A stretch of DNA of 64,000 nt from Catenaria anguillulae PL171. Its lineage: Eukaryota > Blastocladiomycota > Blastocladiomycetes > Blastocladiales > Catenariaceae. The notes beneath the pieces are model-generated. The model did no database searches. It saw only the letters and a list, made by a program, of their open reading frames with translations, and was not told the origin of the DNA. The DNA lies in NCBI GenBank assembly GCA_002102555.1, contig MCFL01000011.1, forward strand, positions 496,001-560,000, in the 5' to 3' direction. Each line of letters begins with the position of its first letter. Within the stretch, counting starts at the first letter, position 1. Made by a program: the position numbers and the translations under genes. Of the stretch, positions 33,114 to 44,155 are shown piece after piece.

Positions 33114-33195
33114 GACAGCGTGCCCGAGCGGTTAAGGGGATTGACTCGAAATCAATTAGGCTCTGCCTGCACAGGTTCGAATCCTGTCGCTGTCG
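33114..33195 (+). tRNA. tRNA-Ser (anticodon CGA), right arm
   Basis: Same 82-nt gene as the left-arm copy. A T5 run about 8 bp downstream can terminate RNA polymerase III. Confidence 0.95.
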
Positions 33196-33444
33196 GACGA
33201 CATCTTTTTGCCCCATCTCCAATCTCCATCCCTTCGCCGCAACCAGGCTCGGATCGGTTGCTGTGGCAGCAGCTTTCAACTTATATTCAGAGGCTCTCGT
33301 TATACCTTCCCTTTTGAGGACAGATAGTGACACGAGTGAACGCTGTAGGGCGTGTTGCGATAAGCTGCGAATGACGTCGTGCGTGGCAGAGCATGAAGTA
33401 ACATTACATATATAGTGGGTATTTTTCTTGCCGCGAGACAAGCC

Positions 33445-33517
33445 GGTCGTATGGTGTAGTCGGTTAGCACACGAGACTCTGAATCTCGGGACCTGAGTTC
33501 GAATCTCAGTATGACCT
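33445..33517 (+). tRNA. tRNA-Gln (anticodon CTG), intact
   Basis: A 73-nt cloverleaf. The acceptor 5' strand GGTCGTA pairs with TATGACC (one G-T pair), with T as discriminator. The anticodon loop is CTCTGAA between CGAGA and TCTCG. The T loop is TTCGAAT. An oligo-T stop follows. This is the uninterrupted counterpart of the gene split by LINE-A in the left arm. Confidence 0.95.
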
Positions 33518-34336
33518 TTTGCCTTTGTTTTGTTCACACCCCCTACGTTGAATCCAGGCTCGACCATGCACGAAGCAAGGTGAGGAAAGAATTCTTTACA
33601 TAGTGCTGGCCGCAGGATGCCACTCCCGCGTGTGCCCACTACCACAAACACCCGCTGCTTTGTGTGTGCTCAATTCATGGCTGGCTTTTGCTGTTGCTGT
33701 TGCTGTTTCTGAGTGGAAATACATAGAAGTGAGCCCAAACTCGATCTTTTGCAACAGACAAGAGGCAGTCACGGCGCTGCCACACATTGGAGATTGTGGG
33801 AATCAATCTCTCATGATGTGCCTTATTCAATCGTCCGAGTATGGAGGATACGTTTTGTGAGAGTCAGCCATTGTGGTAAATGGATAGAGTGTCATGATCC
33901 TTTTTCAAGACCTTTTGAAATGTTGACCATTGTGTCTCACATTTCGCGGCCAGTGCCATCATGATTTGCGGCGGGTAGCAGTCGTATGTCTCTCTTTTTT
34001 ATTGACCAATGCCAAAGCTGGTTGCTCGTTTTTCTCGGCTCTCTCACTCACAATGATAATGAAATACAAACACATGCTTTATTCCCACACTAGCTGATCT
34101 CAAGCGTTGACATTTGAATATGAGGGACCGTGACTCGCCATCTATCTGGCTCCTCCCACGGAAAATGTCACTGGATTGAAAATTCAAAGTGTATTCAAAT
34201 CTGGGATAATGTACATGCGTATTCATTTCATACGGATAACAGCATCCGAAACCAACAATCAATCAAATCAATCAAAATCAATCGACAAACTGCTGCTCCC
34301 CCGTCTGGAAAGGATTGCTCACTTTTTCGATCTTTC
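33518..34336. other. Non-coding part of right arm between tRNA-Gln and HHE gene
   Basis: Same sequence as 13324-14142 on the opposite strand. The T-run directly after the tRNA-Gln gene (about 33517-33520) can serve as its RNA polymerase III terminator. Nothing else is recognised. Confidence 0.5.
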
Positions 34337-35041
34337 TTACTCTTCGAGCACCTTGCGCTCGGCAAACTCGCGGCCCATGTCCCTCACCTTGTCCATGGGT
34401 CCCGCCACCATCCCCGCCATGAGCTCCGACACGGGCTTGTTGGGCGCGCTTGGATGAGGCCGCGTCGGAACAATCTTTTTCGCGCCCGCATACTTGTGGC
34501 CCAGGGCAATCATGCGCTCGTCACCCACTTTAGCACGCAGCAGCGGCAAGTCCTTGGTCTCTTCCTCGCGCGTGTGGTCGCGCAGCTCCGAAATGATCTT
34601 GTCCAGCACCGCAGCGTGGTCGGGCGAACCCGCAGTCATGCCATCGAGTTGCGAAAGCAGCACCTTGACCTGGTATTCATATCAGTCCTAAATTCTGTCA
34701 GTCATCTGTCTTGATTCTTGATGGATCGTCGTACGTAGCCTGCACAATGCAATGCGAGAGGCAAGCACCATTCATATACCTACCCTTTGATGGTCGTTCC
34801 TCAACCCTTCCGCAACCGCCGACCCTTCCTCGGCCTCAATCACACCATACACGGTCGTCTCCTCGGCATGGGAATGCACCGATATCTCGCGCACCAGCTC
34901 GTTGGCAATCGCTTGCTGCTCTTGCGGATTCACCGTCGCCGCCGCCAAGTACCGGTCGTACAGGTTCCACAGCGACTCGTGGTCCAGCTTGATGAGCACA
35001 TCGAGCGGGCGGTCCGTGGCGTTCGAAGAAAGAGATTGCAT
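34337..35041 (-). CDS. Hemerythrin HHE domain protein, copy 2
   Basis: Exons 35041-34784 and 34669-34337; the 196-residue product is identical to copy 1. About 260 bp upstream of the start (35041-35299) is also shared, so the two copies probably share proximal promoter elements but have different distal contexts: copy 1 lies downstream of SRP68, copy 2 downstream of an LRR gene. Identity of introns and flanks, not just coding sequence, indicates a recent duplication or ongoing gene conversion. Confidence 0.9.
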
Positions 35042-35299
35042 GTTTTGTAATAGTGTGTGTCCGTGTGCGAATATGTGAGAGCTTGTGTGGTCATCAGTCA
35101 CATCAGCAAGGAGAGTCGGCGGCGGCGGGGTGGGCGGGGGGGGGGGTCGGCACTCGGTATTTGTATTTACCAACCTACGCAAGTGTCAGATCCACATTCA
35201 CAGTCAGACTCACATTTGGATCGGAGCCGAGTCCCCCGTTGGCCGCTTTGGTTTGGATCAGATCCCTTCAGTGGTCCCATGGTCGCGTTAGAGTGAGAC

Positions 35300-35644
35300 C
35301 TTTCGTCTATGGCAAACTGAGACCAATCGACAAATGGCTGGCGGTGATGAAGCACGGAAAGTCTATATGATATGATATTGACGGATGGGAACAGGGACTA
35401 TGATATGAATGACTGTGTGAGGAGGTGAGCGAGACACTTCCACGATACCAGAAGAATGCTTCGCTGTGCGCTTTGAGAAAAATGACACGCCAGGATGGAC
35501 GGACGAACATGAAGGTGGAAAAGCAATGATCGGAAAATCGAAATAGGCAAGAGGCAAGCAAAAGTGTGCATTGGGCAGAACGGTATGCAAGAAGGCAAGA
35601 AGGATAAATGCGTGCGTTGGGAGGCAAAGAACACAAAGTACGCC
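35300..35644. other. Intergenic, just outside the right arm
   Basis: Unique sequence between the arm boundary and the LRR gene's stop. No feature recognised. Confidence 0.5.
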
Positions 35645-38246
35645 TCATGTTCCAAGCAAGGTACTCGGCGACAAAAAGTGAATGGCCGGAACTGGTTGTT
35701 GTTGTTGCTGTTGCGCCTGCTGTTCACCAATCGCAGCCGACTTGTCGCCCTCCTGAGCCGCCGCTCCAGCAGCTGCCGCAGTCGATTCCGACCCACGATA
35801 CTTGCCCGCAAACCGCGAACTCAACATTGCGGCCGGTGCCGTGTTCGCCCGAGACAAGCGGCTGCTTCCGCCACTACTCGCCACACTCACGGCACTCGCC
35901 TCTGCCTCGGTCTCATGCCCATGAATGGCCACAACGGACGGTGCAGGTACAAGCGCAACGCCATCCACCACGCCTGGCGTGACAACATCGGCGGGCAGCG
36001 GCGGAATCGGTGTGGCGGGCGTGACGAGGAGTGCTGGCCCCGCGTTGCTGCCAAGCAGGACAGATCCGGGCGTGGCGAGTCCTTGCGGCGGAGTCGGCAT
36101 GGGCTCGCCGTTGAGCGATAGCGACGGGATCGGGTTGGCCGAGTCTTCTGGCGGAAGCGCAAATGAAACACATCGCGCACGTGCGGATGTGGGCGCAGAT
36201 GAGTCTGAATGCAGGTTGGTCATTGGAACCGATTCGGGTGGCCTGGTAGATGATCCTTCACCTGCAGCAGCCGCGGCGGCGGCGGTTGCGGCGGTTGCTG
36301 GCTGCACAGATCCCGTGGTAGAATCCACAAGCGGCGGAAGCGCGAGCACACCCGGTGGCAACGCGTCCTCGTGTCCGTTGTCCGAACCCCAGGAAATGGG
36401 GCCAAGGGCGCGTGTCGTCGGGGCAGATACGAGTGCGATTTGCGGCGAAGGAAGTCGGAGCGCAGAGTCGTCACGCTGGCGCGAGTGGGCAAGCAGCCGG
36501 GCATGCGCCTTTGGCAAGTTGCCGCCCAGGGCCTCTGGATTGTTGAGAAGCGGTGACGAGATGGGCGCAGTGCTGGCGTTGGCAGTGAATGGTCGCACAC
36601 CTGAATTGGCTGCCGATGCGGCGGGTGCTCCGGTGTTGGCGTTGGATGAGGATGGATGCGTGATACCCGCCGGGTGGAATAGTCCACCTGCGGTGCCAAC
36701 AACACTCATACGATTGGCTGCACTTGCGCCCTGCCCACTCGATGTTGTCGTCGCAGCCCCAGCCCCACTTACCGCCGCCGCGACACCCTGTGGCCGGAAC
36801 AAGACGGCTGCACTCTTCTTGTGATGTGACCCATTAGACCCAGACCGCTTCAGCAAGTGCGGCAAGTTTAGAGGCAACGACCACCGCCGCGACCGTGTCG
36901 GGTTATCGTCCAGCACGGCCCGTGCATGCCCCAAATCAAACTCGTCATCCTCGTCCAACGTGGCCGCCGTCAAATTCGCGCCACCGCCACCACCCACACT
37001 TGTTGAGCTACTCGGATCCTCATCCACAACCACAATGGTGCTCGCACCTGTATCGGACGTTACGTGCGCAGACCGCCCACCAAGCGTGGTGGTTGCAGAG
37101 TGAGCGGACGTGGCGCCAAAGTGGCCCGATTTGCGTGTGTGGGAAGCACCGGCGCCGCCCCCACCGCCCATCATGCCAGCGCGCGATAGGCTGAGGCCGC
37201 GGCCAGAGTTTGCGTTACCTGCGCGCTTTCGCCGATAGTGCCGGATGCCAACCATGGCGAGTGCCGCAGCCATGGCAAGGATGACGAGCGTGATGGCAAT
37301 GGTAGCGCCCGTGGACATGCCGCCACCAGATGCGTCGTTGGCCGATGGTGATGGGGTGATGACGGGACACGATGGGAAGGTGAGCTTGGTTGGGATCCAG
37401 GCGGCGCCGACTTCCTGGTCGTTGTAGTACATGTTAAGGCACGTGGACGTGGGCGGCATGTCGATTGGTGCGCAAAGTGACGAGTTGGATGGTGGGTTTG
37501 TGGAAACGGCGGGTATGGATCTTGGGTCAGAGACGAGCGAGCATTGGTCGCCCTTGAATTGGGAGAGTGAGGCTGGGATGGAAGTGAACTTGTTGTTGTT
37601 GAGGTGGAGGAGGCGGAGTGTTGGTGAGGAGGCGACTTCGGGTGGGAACGACGTGAGAGAGTTGTTGCCGAGGAAGAGAGTGACGATGGGTGCCTTTGCG
37701 AGGTTGGGGGAAACGCTCGAGATGAAGTTTTCGCTTGCGGATCTGTCGAAGAAAATCCAAACGGGGGAAAAAAATCATGTATAAGTGCACATGGGGAAAT
37801 CGGAGAGCGGGAGAGATGGTAAACACGTACAGCCGGCTCAGGTACTTGAGCTGACCCAGTTCCCCGGCCAACTCTCCCGCCAGGGCATTCTTGCGGACCG
37901 AAATCTCCTTGAGGGCGGGCAACTTTGCGAGGGGAGCCAGCGACCCAATCAGACTGTTTCCCTGCATGAAGACATTCTCGACAAACTGCAGCCCGGCGAG
38001 CACATCTCCCGACGGCAAGGATCCTTGGAGGCCGTTGGACATGAGGTTGAGGGTGAAAATGTTGCCGTTCGGGCTGCACGAGATGCCGTACCACCCGCAG
38101 CACTCGCGCGAGTCGCGGACGGCGTTGCGGTAGCCCGTCTTGACCCGCCAAGAGGTGGGCCCGCCCGTGGCGAGGTAAAGGTCAAGGGCGGCATTGCATT
38201 CGGCGGGTGTGGGGCCAGGGAGTGTCGGTTGGGGTGTGGCGGACAT
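35645..38246 (-). CDS. Leucine-rich-repeat single-pass membrane protein
   Basis: Two exons, 38246-37831 and 37742-35645 (88-nt intron, gtacgt...cag), 837 residues. The N-terminal half is an LRR ectodomain: a cysteine-containing cap with CNAALDLYLATGG and CCGWYGISC (the plant-type CxWxGxxC pattern), then repeats such as NIFTLNLMSNGLQGSLP, FVENVFMQGNSLIGSLAPL, LSRLSASENFISSV, IVTLFLGNNSLTSFP and LRLLHLNNNKFTSIP. One transmembrane segment (ATIAITLVILAMAAALAMVGI, about residues 284-305) is followed by a basic stop-transfer RHYRRKR. The cytoplasmic tail of about 530 residues is Ser/Ala/Gly-rich with no kinase. I see no clear signal peptide at the predicted start, so an upstream exon is possible. 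Ligand unknown. Confidence 0.85.
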
Positions 38247-39535
38247 GGCGGATCGTATGTGTCGAGTGTGTGGGTCGGGTCGTGTGTGGGAAGGAAGCTG
38301 GGACGAGGGTTTGGGGAGGAGCGGCGGGTGTCACGGGTATCACGCAGCATGCAGACGGAAATTAAGGGTCCTCACTGTCCTCAGGCTAGGCTCGGCGATA
38401 AGGACAACTTGAGAGCAATTTGAAGGCGAAGATTGGCTTGCACACTACACTTGTGTAAGTGTGTTGGGTGGCAGAGTGCCGTAGTAAAAGGGTGAGTGCG
38501 GGGGCGTGCCAAGTGCGGAATGCGGTGTGTGCGGGGTGGTCGAGTCGAGCAATGTCGGGCAACGCCAAAGTTGCGGTACTTACAGCCAACCGTGCGTCGT
38601 GGGTCGTGGGTCGGGCGTGGAGCGGATGCGGATGTGTGGAACAGTGGAATGGTATGGAATGCATCGAGCGACATACTCGCAATTTACATACTGTATGGGC
38701 CAATCCTCATGTACAGCATACTCATGCATGTGATGCAGAAGTGAAAGGTTGGAGATCCTGAATGCTAAAGCTGGATTCAATTAATGCGGCCCGAGCCTTC
38801 TGCATCCACTTGTGGCATTGCGCATCCGGATCCATCCATCCTGCCCACGGCCATGCCCATGGCCACCATGGCCACCACGAGCTGCTGGCCACCCGAGCTC
38901 TTCCCCGCCGTCCTCGTTGTTCCCTAATGCTTTCATATTTCTCTACCAGGCCACGCTTGGGCACGTCCATCGAGGACGGCTGGCCTCGATCGCCAGCAGC
39001 CATGTCTCAAGCGTGCAAAGCCACGGCTGCGGGCAAACCATCGTGTGGCGCCATTTTTTGTTCCCCTGCACGTGACCCGAACAAAGGATCGGCAGCCGGC
39101 AGCGAGCTCAGGTGTCGTGGTTCCGGCTTTGGCCGACCCAGAAAGTGATGCAGCTTGGGACATCAGACAAGAACAAATGGCCGTTTTCATGGTGCACACA
39201 GGCCGGGCCCGAGTGCACCCGAGACTTTCGGTGGAGGGCGAGCCAAGGCCCGGCGCGCGCCTGAGCGCCCCGACACCTGCAGCACGGCACGGAAAGCTTG
39301 GGGGTCGAGCTTTCAATTCGCGTCCCGATCATGGCATCTGATCGTGAGACCCGACGCCAACTCAAATACAGAAGGAAGAAAGAGGAGGCCTGCATCTCTT
39401 CTCTCTTGCCGCCTTGACGACTCGCTCTGGGCCTCGCTAGCGCTACGTAATCACCGACTGTTTTGCTCGCCCGTTGTGCGACACTACCCCCACCCTGCCT
39501 TGACTCTCGACCCCTCGACCCAAAACAACGACACA
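38247..39535. other. Intergenic, divergent promoters of LRR gene and aspartate aminotransferase
   Basis: About 1.3 kb with no conserved ORF. A purine/pyrimidine-skewed stretch lies before the aminotransferase start (39360-39535). Nothing else recognised. Confidence 0.45.
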
Positions 39536-40907
39536 ATGCTCGCTGCCACACGCGCCTCCATCCGTGCCCCGGCCGTTGCCGTCCGCTGCGGCTCCACCTG
39601 GGCCCAGGTCAAGATGGGTCCCCCCGATCCGATTCTCGGCGGTACGCCCGTACTGCCCTTGTCCATCGTTACTCGCTGAGACTCACGATCATGAATCATC
39701 CAACGTGCCCCGACCAACAGTCACCGAGGCCTTCAAGGCAGACACCAACCCCAACAAGATGAACCTGGGCGTCGGTGCCTACCGCGACGACAACGGCAAG
39801 CCCTACGTGCTCTCGTGCGTGCGCAAAGCCGAAAAGGTGATCATGGAGCAGGGGCTCGACAAGGAATACCTTGGCATCACTGGCCTGCCCGCCTTCACGT
39901 CGGCCGCCGCCAAGCTCGCCTACGGCGACAACTCGGCTGTGCTTGCCGCCAAGCGCATCGCAGTGACACAGTCCATCTCGGGCACGGGCGCACTTCGCAT
40001 TGGCGGCGAGTTCCTTGCTCGCCACTACCCGCTCGCCAAGCGCATTTACCTGCCCACCCCGTCCTGGGGCAACCACACGCCCATCATGCGCGACTCTGGG
40101 CTCGAGGTCCACCAGTACCGGTACTTTGACAAGCAAACCAATGGCCTCGACATTGAGGGCATGCTTGCCGACATCAAGGCCGCTCCCAAGGGATCCATCA
40201 TCTTGTTGCACGCGTGTGCGCACAACCCGACTGGTGTCGACCCGACCGTCGAACAGTGGAAGGCCATCCGCCAAGTTGTCGAGAGCAACGGCCACTTTGC
40301 CTTCTTTGACATGGCCTACCAGGGCTTTGCCTCTGGCGACCCGCAAAAGGATGCCTTTGCCCTGCGCCACTTTGTCGAGGGCGATTCCGCCATTGCTGGC
40401 GAGGGCCGTCTTTGCCTTGCGCAATCGTTTGCCAAGAACATTGGCCTGTACGGCGAGCGTGTTGGCACATTTTCGATTGTGGGCGCCGACGCTGACGAAG
40501 CCAAGCGTGTCGAGTCGCAGCTCAAGATTCTGATCCGCCCAATGTACTCGAACCCGCCCATGCACGGCGCGCGCATTGTGTCGACCGTGTTGAGCAACCC
40601 AGACTTGCACAAGGAGTGGCGCGCAGAAGTCAAGACCATGGCCGATCGCATCATCACCATGCGCGAGCGCCTCTTTAACCACCTCGTCGACGATTTCGGC
40701 AGCAAGTTGCACTGGAACCACATCACGTCGCAGATCGGCATGTTCTGCTTCACCGGGTTGAAGCCCGAGGAAGTCGAGCGCCTCAAGTCCGAGTTTGCCG
40801 TTTACCTCACCAAGGACGGTCGCATTTCCATTGCCGGTATCTCGTCGCACAATGTCGAGTACTTGGCCAAGGCCATTCATGAGGTGACCAAGAACCGGTC
40901 CGCCTAA
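39536..40907 (+). CDS. AAT1: Aspartate aminotransferase, mitochondrial
   Basis: PLP enzyme interconverting aspartate plus 2-oxoglutarate with oxaloacetate plus glutamate, for the malate-aspartate shuttle. Two exons, 39536-39641 and 39721-40907 (79-nt intron), 430 residues. The N-terminus [20 protein letters not shown] is Arg-rich with no acidic residues, a typical mitochondrial presequence. Family motifs: [64 protein letters not shown], and the PLP-binding lysine in [14 protein letters not shown] (about Lys274). Length and C-terminus match the family. An 18-T run follows in the 3' UTR (40945-40962). Confidence 0.96.
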
Positions 40908-41521
40908 AACCGCAGCTTGATTGTTGATTTATCTTTCTCTGGCGTTTTTTTTTTTTTTTTTTGCTGTTCTTTTGTGTCCTTTTGGGATGTGTGAGCGCGC
41001 CGGTTGATGCGCGTGGATGTCTTTTGTCTCTTTTCCTCGCCATGTCCTCGAACCACCTCACTTGTCTTGAACTAGTCGTAGTTTGTTTTGTCAATTGGGA
41101 AATGAAATGTTGAATGCTTTTTCGCTTCTCCTCGCCCTCCCAGCGTCACTTCCCAGTCAGAGGCGTTGGCTTTTGGCAGGCGGGGGCCATGAGGAGCAGC
41201 CTCGATCGCCATCCATCCAGATGTTATGTACTTGGGGTTGCTGGCACCATGGCCATCTGGCTCATGCTGATGCGAAAACAGTCAAGAGACTCGCTATCAA
41301 GTCCAGAATGCATTATTTAAAATTGCTTTGAAGGAGACTTTGGTGCGAAAGAACGAGCAAACTTGATTGCAACAGTATTTAGTCAGGCAAAAGAAAATCA
41401 CAAGCGTGGACAACAAAAAATGATAATGATAAAACTGCAACGATTCGTGCAATGATTTACTTACACACATGCAAGAAAAGACTAGATGCAGCCGAGCTCA
41501 TTGATTCGTTTGATATCATGT
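40908..41521. other. Intergenic with T18 homopolymer
   Basis: Convergent 3' ends of the aminotransferase and the first GPI-type gene. It holds an 18-bp T run at 40945-40962. No gene seen. Confidence 0.5.
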
Positions 41522-41901
41522 TTACACGAGCATGGCACCTGCGCCCATTGCGGCAGCCACCACAACAACTCTGGCCCGGCCCTGTTGGACGCGGCGGCAT
41601 TCTTCTTTGCGGCTCCGGTCGATGCAGGCGCGGCCGACGCACTCGTCGAAGTCTTGGCGGCACTCGTCGTTGTCGACGAAACAGTCGGGCGAACAGTCGT
41701 GGCAGACGTGGTTGCCGAGGCAGATGCACTCGTCGTGGTCGATGCTTGTGTTCCGGTGGCCGTTCCGGCCGTGCTGGTGCCGGTCACGGTGCCCGATGTC
41801 GTCACAGCGCTGCTGGATTGCTGGGCCCGCGCGGTGGGAGCAAAGGGGGCAAGGACAAGAGCCAGGGCGATGAGGAGAATGGGTTGGGTCTGGAAGCGCA
41901 T
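41522..41901 (-). CDS. Small Ser/Thr-rich secreted protein, probable GPI anchor (a)
   Basis: The start at 41901 gives a signal peptide (MRFQTQPILLIALALVLAPFAPTARA), then a Thr/Ser/Ala mucin-like stretch that should be heavily O-glycosylated. The hydrophobic C-terminus VVVVAAAMGAGAMLV is in the -1 frame, reached by adding one base near 41573-41583 (GGGCC context). With that base the product is 126 residues, exactly the length of its neighbour (b), whose C-terminus VVAVAMGAGMMLA is clearly homologous. Read literally, the frame runs on to a non-hydrophobic end at 41482. Probably a cell-surface or cyst-wall protein; no enzymatic domain. Confidence 0.65.
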
Positions 41902-42745
41902 GTTGAGTGGATTGGTGGTTGAGGTTTTGGAGTGAAGGTCTGATGGTTGTTGTTTGGTGTGTTTGTAAAGAGCCATCCCATCGAGTTTGGTGGTGGTGGC
42001 AATTGATCTTTATACTCGCGATGCTGTCCATGTACTGACCCTTACCAGTATTGCTCAGCAAATGGTTTGTCTCGCCAAGGCCGTGGATTACTTCAACGTG
42101 AGACACTTGAGCCTCGTCAATGGATCACCATCTCAAGCATCGGTTGAATCTTCCAGCCGTGGGAATGAGCCAAACGCGTCCAGTTTGGTCGTGAAGGCAA
42201 ATGCAATGATGGCTGCGCCGATGTGACGCACTCGCAACAGCTGCCCTTCCAGGTAATCAATGTGGACATTCGGCATTTTATTGCTGTCGGAGTACCGGCA
42301 GAGGTTACTCGTCTGTTCTCACGTCAACCATAGCCAGGTTGTGTAGCCACCAACAGATCCGCGCAACGTTCACGGTACACCACAGGTTACCAAAACCACT
42401 TTGGAAGCTTCAATCCATATGAAATTGTTGGCTTACGCATTGGAGCGGCCACAATTCAAAGCCAGAATCCTCGTTGTTCCCATCGCACAGGAATGTCTCA
42501 CGTTGTCATTTGCCATAATGGTCTTGTTGAGGTGGCTCCCGCCTACAAGAGCCGATTTCTGCAGCTGTTCACATACATGATATGGTTCAGGAGCATGTGA
42601 GAAAGATAAGAGTACATTTGGCAAGGAACCGGCCTCGCAAGACTTACATTTACAAGTACATGTACGCAACATGCGCGGTTCAGAATGAAACAACAATAAA
42701 ATGACACAATTATTCACAGAATTTACAATGCATGCTTACATGAGA
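41902..42745. other. Intergenic between GPI-type genes a and b
   Basis: Holds the promoter of gene a. No ORF with recognisable features. Confidence 0.45.
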
Positions 42746-43126
42746 TCACGCCAACATCATACCGGCACCCATGGCAACAGCAACAACGGCTGCGCCAGCA
42801 TGCGTGCCGGCATTCACAGCACCAGCACCGTTTCCTTGAGGTTGCGATGTTTTCGCGGCGGGCGGAGCAGACGACGTCGAAGTTCCCGAGGCCCTGGTTG
42901 ACGAAGAAGTCGTTCGCGCGGACGTTCCGGTGGTCAAAGTACCCGTTGCAGCTGGCGCGGTTGCGGATCGGGTCGTGGAGATGCTCGACACGGACGGAGT
43001 CTGTGACGCAGCAGAGGATGACGAGCTCGCGTCCGAAGCTTGGGCGACGACGGTTGGAGCAAGGGAGGAGATGGTGGCAATAAGCGCCGAGAAGACGAGA
43101 GCGACGGTGACGGTTGAGGAGCGCAT
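42746..43126 (-). CDS. Small Ser/Thr-rich secreted protein, probable GPI anchor (b)
   Basis: 126 residues, uninterrupted. Signal peptide MRSSTVTVALVFSALIATISS...VVAQA, a Ser/Thr/Ala mucin-like body, an Asn/Gly-containing probable omega region (GNGAGAVNAGTHAG) and a hydrophobic tail AAVVAVAMGAGMMLA. This matches the GPI-anchor signal layout: small residues, short spacer, hydrophobic end, no charged tail. Paralogous to genes a and c by layout and C-terminus. I do not recognise a named family. Confidence 0.75.
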   Translation of the reverse strand: MRSSTVTVALVFSALIATISSLAPTVVAQASDASSSSSAASQTPSVSSISTTRSATAPAATGTLTTGTSARTTSSSTRASGTSTSSAPPAAKTSQPQGNGAGAVNAGTHAGAAVVAVAMGAGMMLA

Positions 43127-43875
43127 GTGGCGGATCGGTGGTATGTTGGTAACGGAGTGGGTTGACGAGGGAGGTCTGGTCAGGAAAGACGTGTTCGGTG
43201 GTGGTGGGGGATCGTCCCTTTTGTACCCGGAGAGTCTTGTACCGCCTGGTTGTCCACCCTGATACCCTGATCCGATGGTGAGGGCGGCGTTGTCTTTGGC
43301 TCTCGGCGGGCATGATGGAAACGAACGCGTCGTGAAGTCGCTTTCCACTTTTGTTCGTGATCGATGGGCTGATTGGCGGCTGCACGGCTTGCTCGCAATC
43401 GCCACTCCCGTTGCCCTTGCGACGGACGGCGAGTGACTCGTAAATACGACAATCGCCCCAGGGACATGCCTGATTCTATAGGGCACAGGTACTGGGGGAA
43501 GGACCATGTCAGCAGCAACAACCATGAAGGGTATTGGCGAGCCATGCGGTATTTGGCGTGGTCATGGCCACTCAACCCATCTTCAACCACAATGAACAGG
43601 GATGGATGCAAGTCGAGCCAAATCTGCTACTTTTCGACTGCGCGATTCATGCACCCGACACTTGTCGGACGCAGCCAGCTTCCAGTTTGTTGCGCTTGTT
43701 CTCGTCCGTATGCATATGTATTGCATTCAATGCGGAGGTTTCCTTCAAACCATGATGATGATTTACATGACATGTATATATGTACAAGCTGCACGGAAAC
43801 GTTACAGGGCCAGCCTGTCCTCATGTAACTCCTTCGAGAGAAGCAACCTTTCCTCCACTCGTGAGCGAATGACAG
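43127..43875. other. Intergenic between GPI-type genes b and c
   Basis: Promoter region of gene b. No gene recognised. Confidence 0.45.
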
Positions 43876-44155
43876 TTACGCCAACAGCCCAGCTCCAAAA
43901 AGTGCCATGATTACCACAGCTTGGCCTGGGACGATTCCCACACGCAACCACCGCGCTCGACTTGGAAGCTGACTGCGCCGCGCCTGTTGCCTTGGCTGCA
44001 GCCGACCCCGTCTCAGTGGCCGGTTTGGTCGCCGCTGCCGTTGCAGTTGCGGATCCGTGACCATCGTGACCGTCGCCTTCGCCAGGGTGGTGTGCAACGA
44101 CGAGTGAAGTGCAGGTCGCAAGCAGCAAAGCAATGAGAATGGTCGAGGAGTGCAT
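43876..44155 (-). CDS. Small His-rich secreted protein, probable GPI anchor (c)
   Basis: Signal peptide MHSSTILIALLLATCTSLVVA, then directly a His/Gly/Asp stretch HHPGEGDGHDGHG that could bind metal, then an Ala/Thr/Ser body. The hydrophobic C-terminus QAVVIMALFGAGLLA lies in another frame, needing one base fewer near 43920-43950. About 92 residues in that reading. It shares layout with genes a and b but not the mucin composition. Without the frame change it would continue as a non-hydrophobic sequence to 43802. Confidence 0.55.

Larger units (their letters stand above)
30221..35299 (-). repeat. Right arm of large inverted duplication (intact)
   Basis: 5,079 bp, reverse complement of the left arm with its LINE-A insertion and one copy of the 17-bp duplication removed. 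It carries, from its outer end inward, the HHE gene, tRNA-Gln, tRNA-Ser, two tRNA remnants, tRNA-Arg, tRNA-His and the 5' half of LINE-C. The spacer between the arms (25754-30220) holds the two convergent LINE 3' halves. Confidence 0.97.

Noticed and set aside
12361-35299. CRISPR array or integron-like repeat structure
   Set aside because: The repeats are two long inverted arms with tRNA genes in a eukaryotic setting; there are no short regularly spaced repeats or cas genes.
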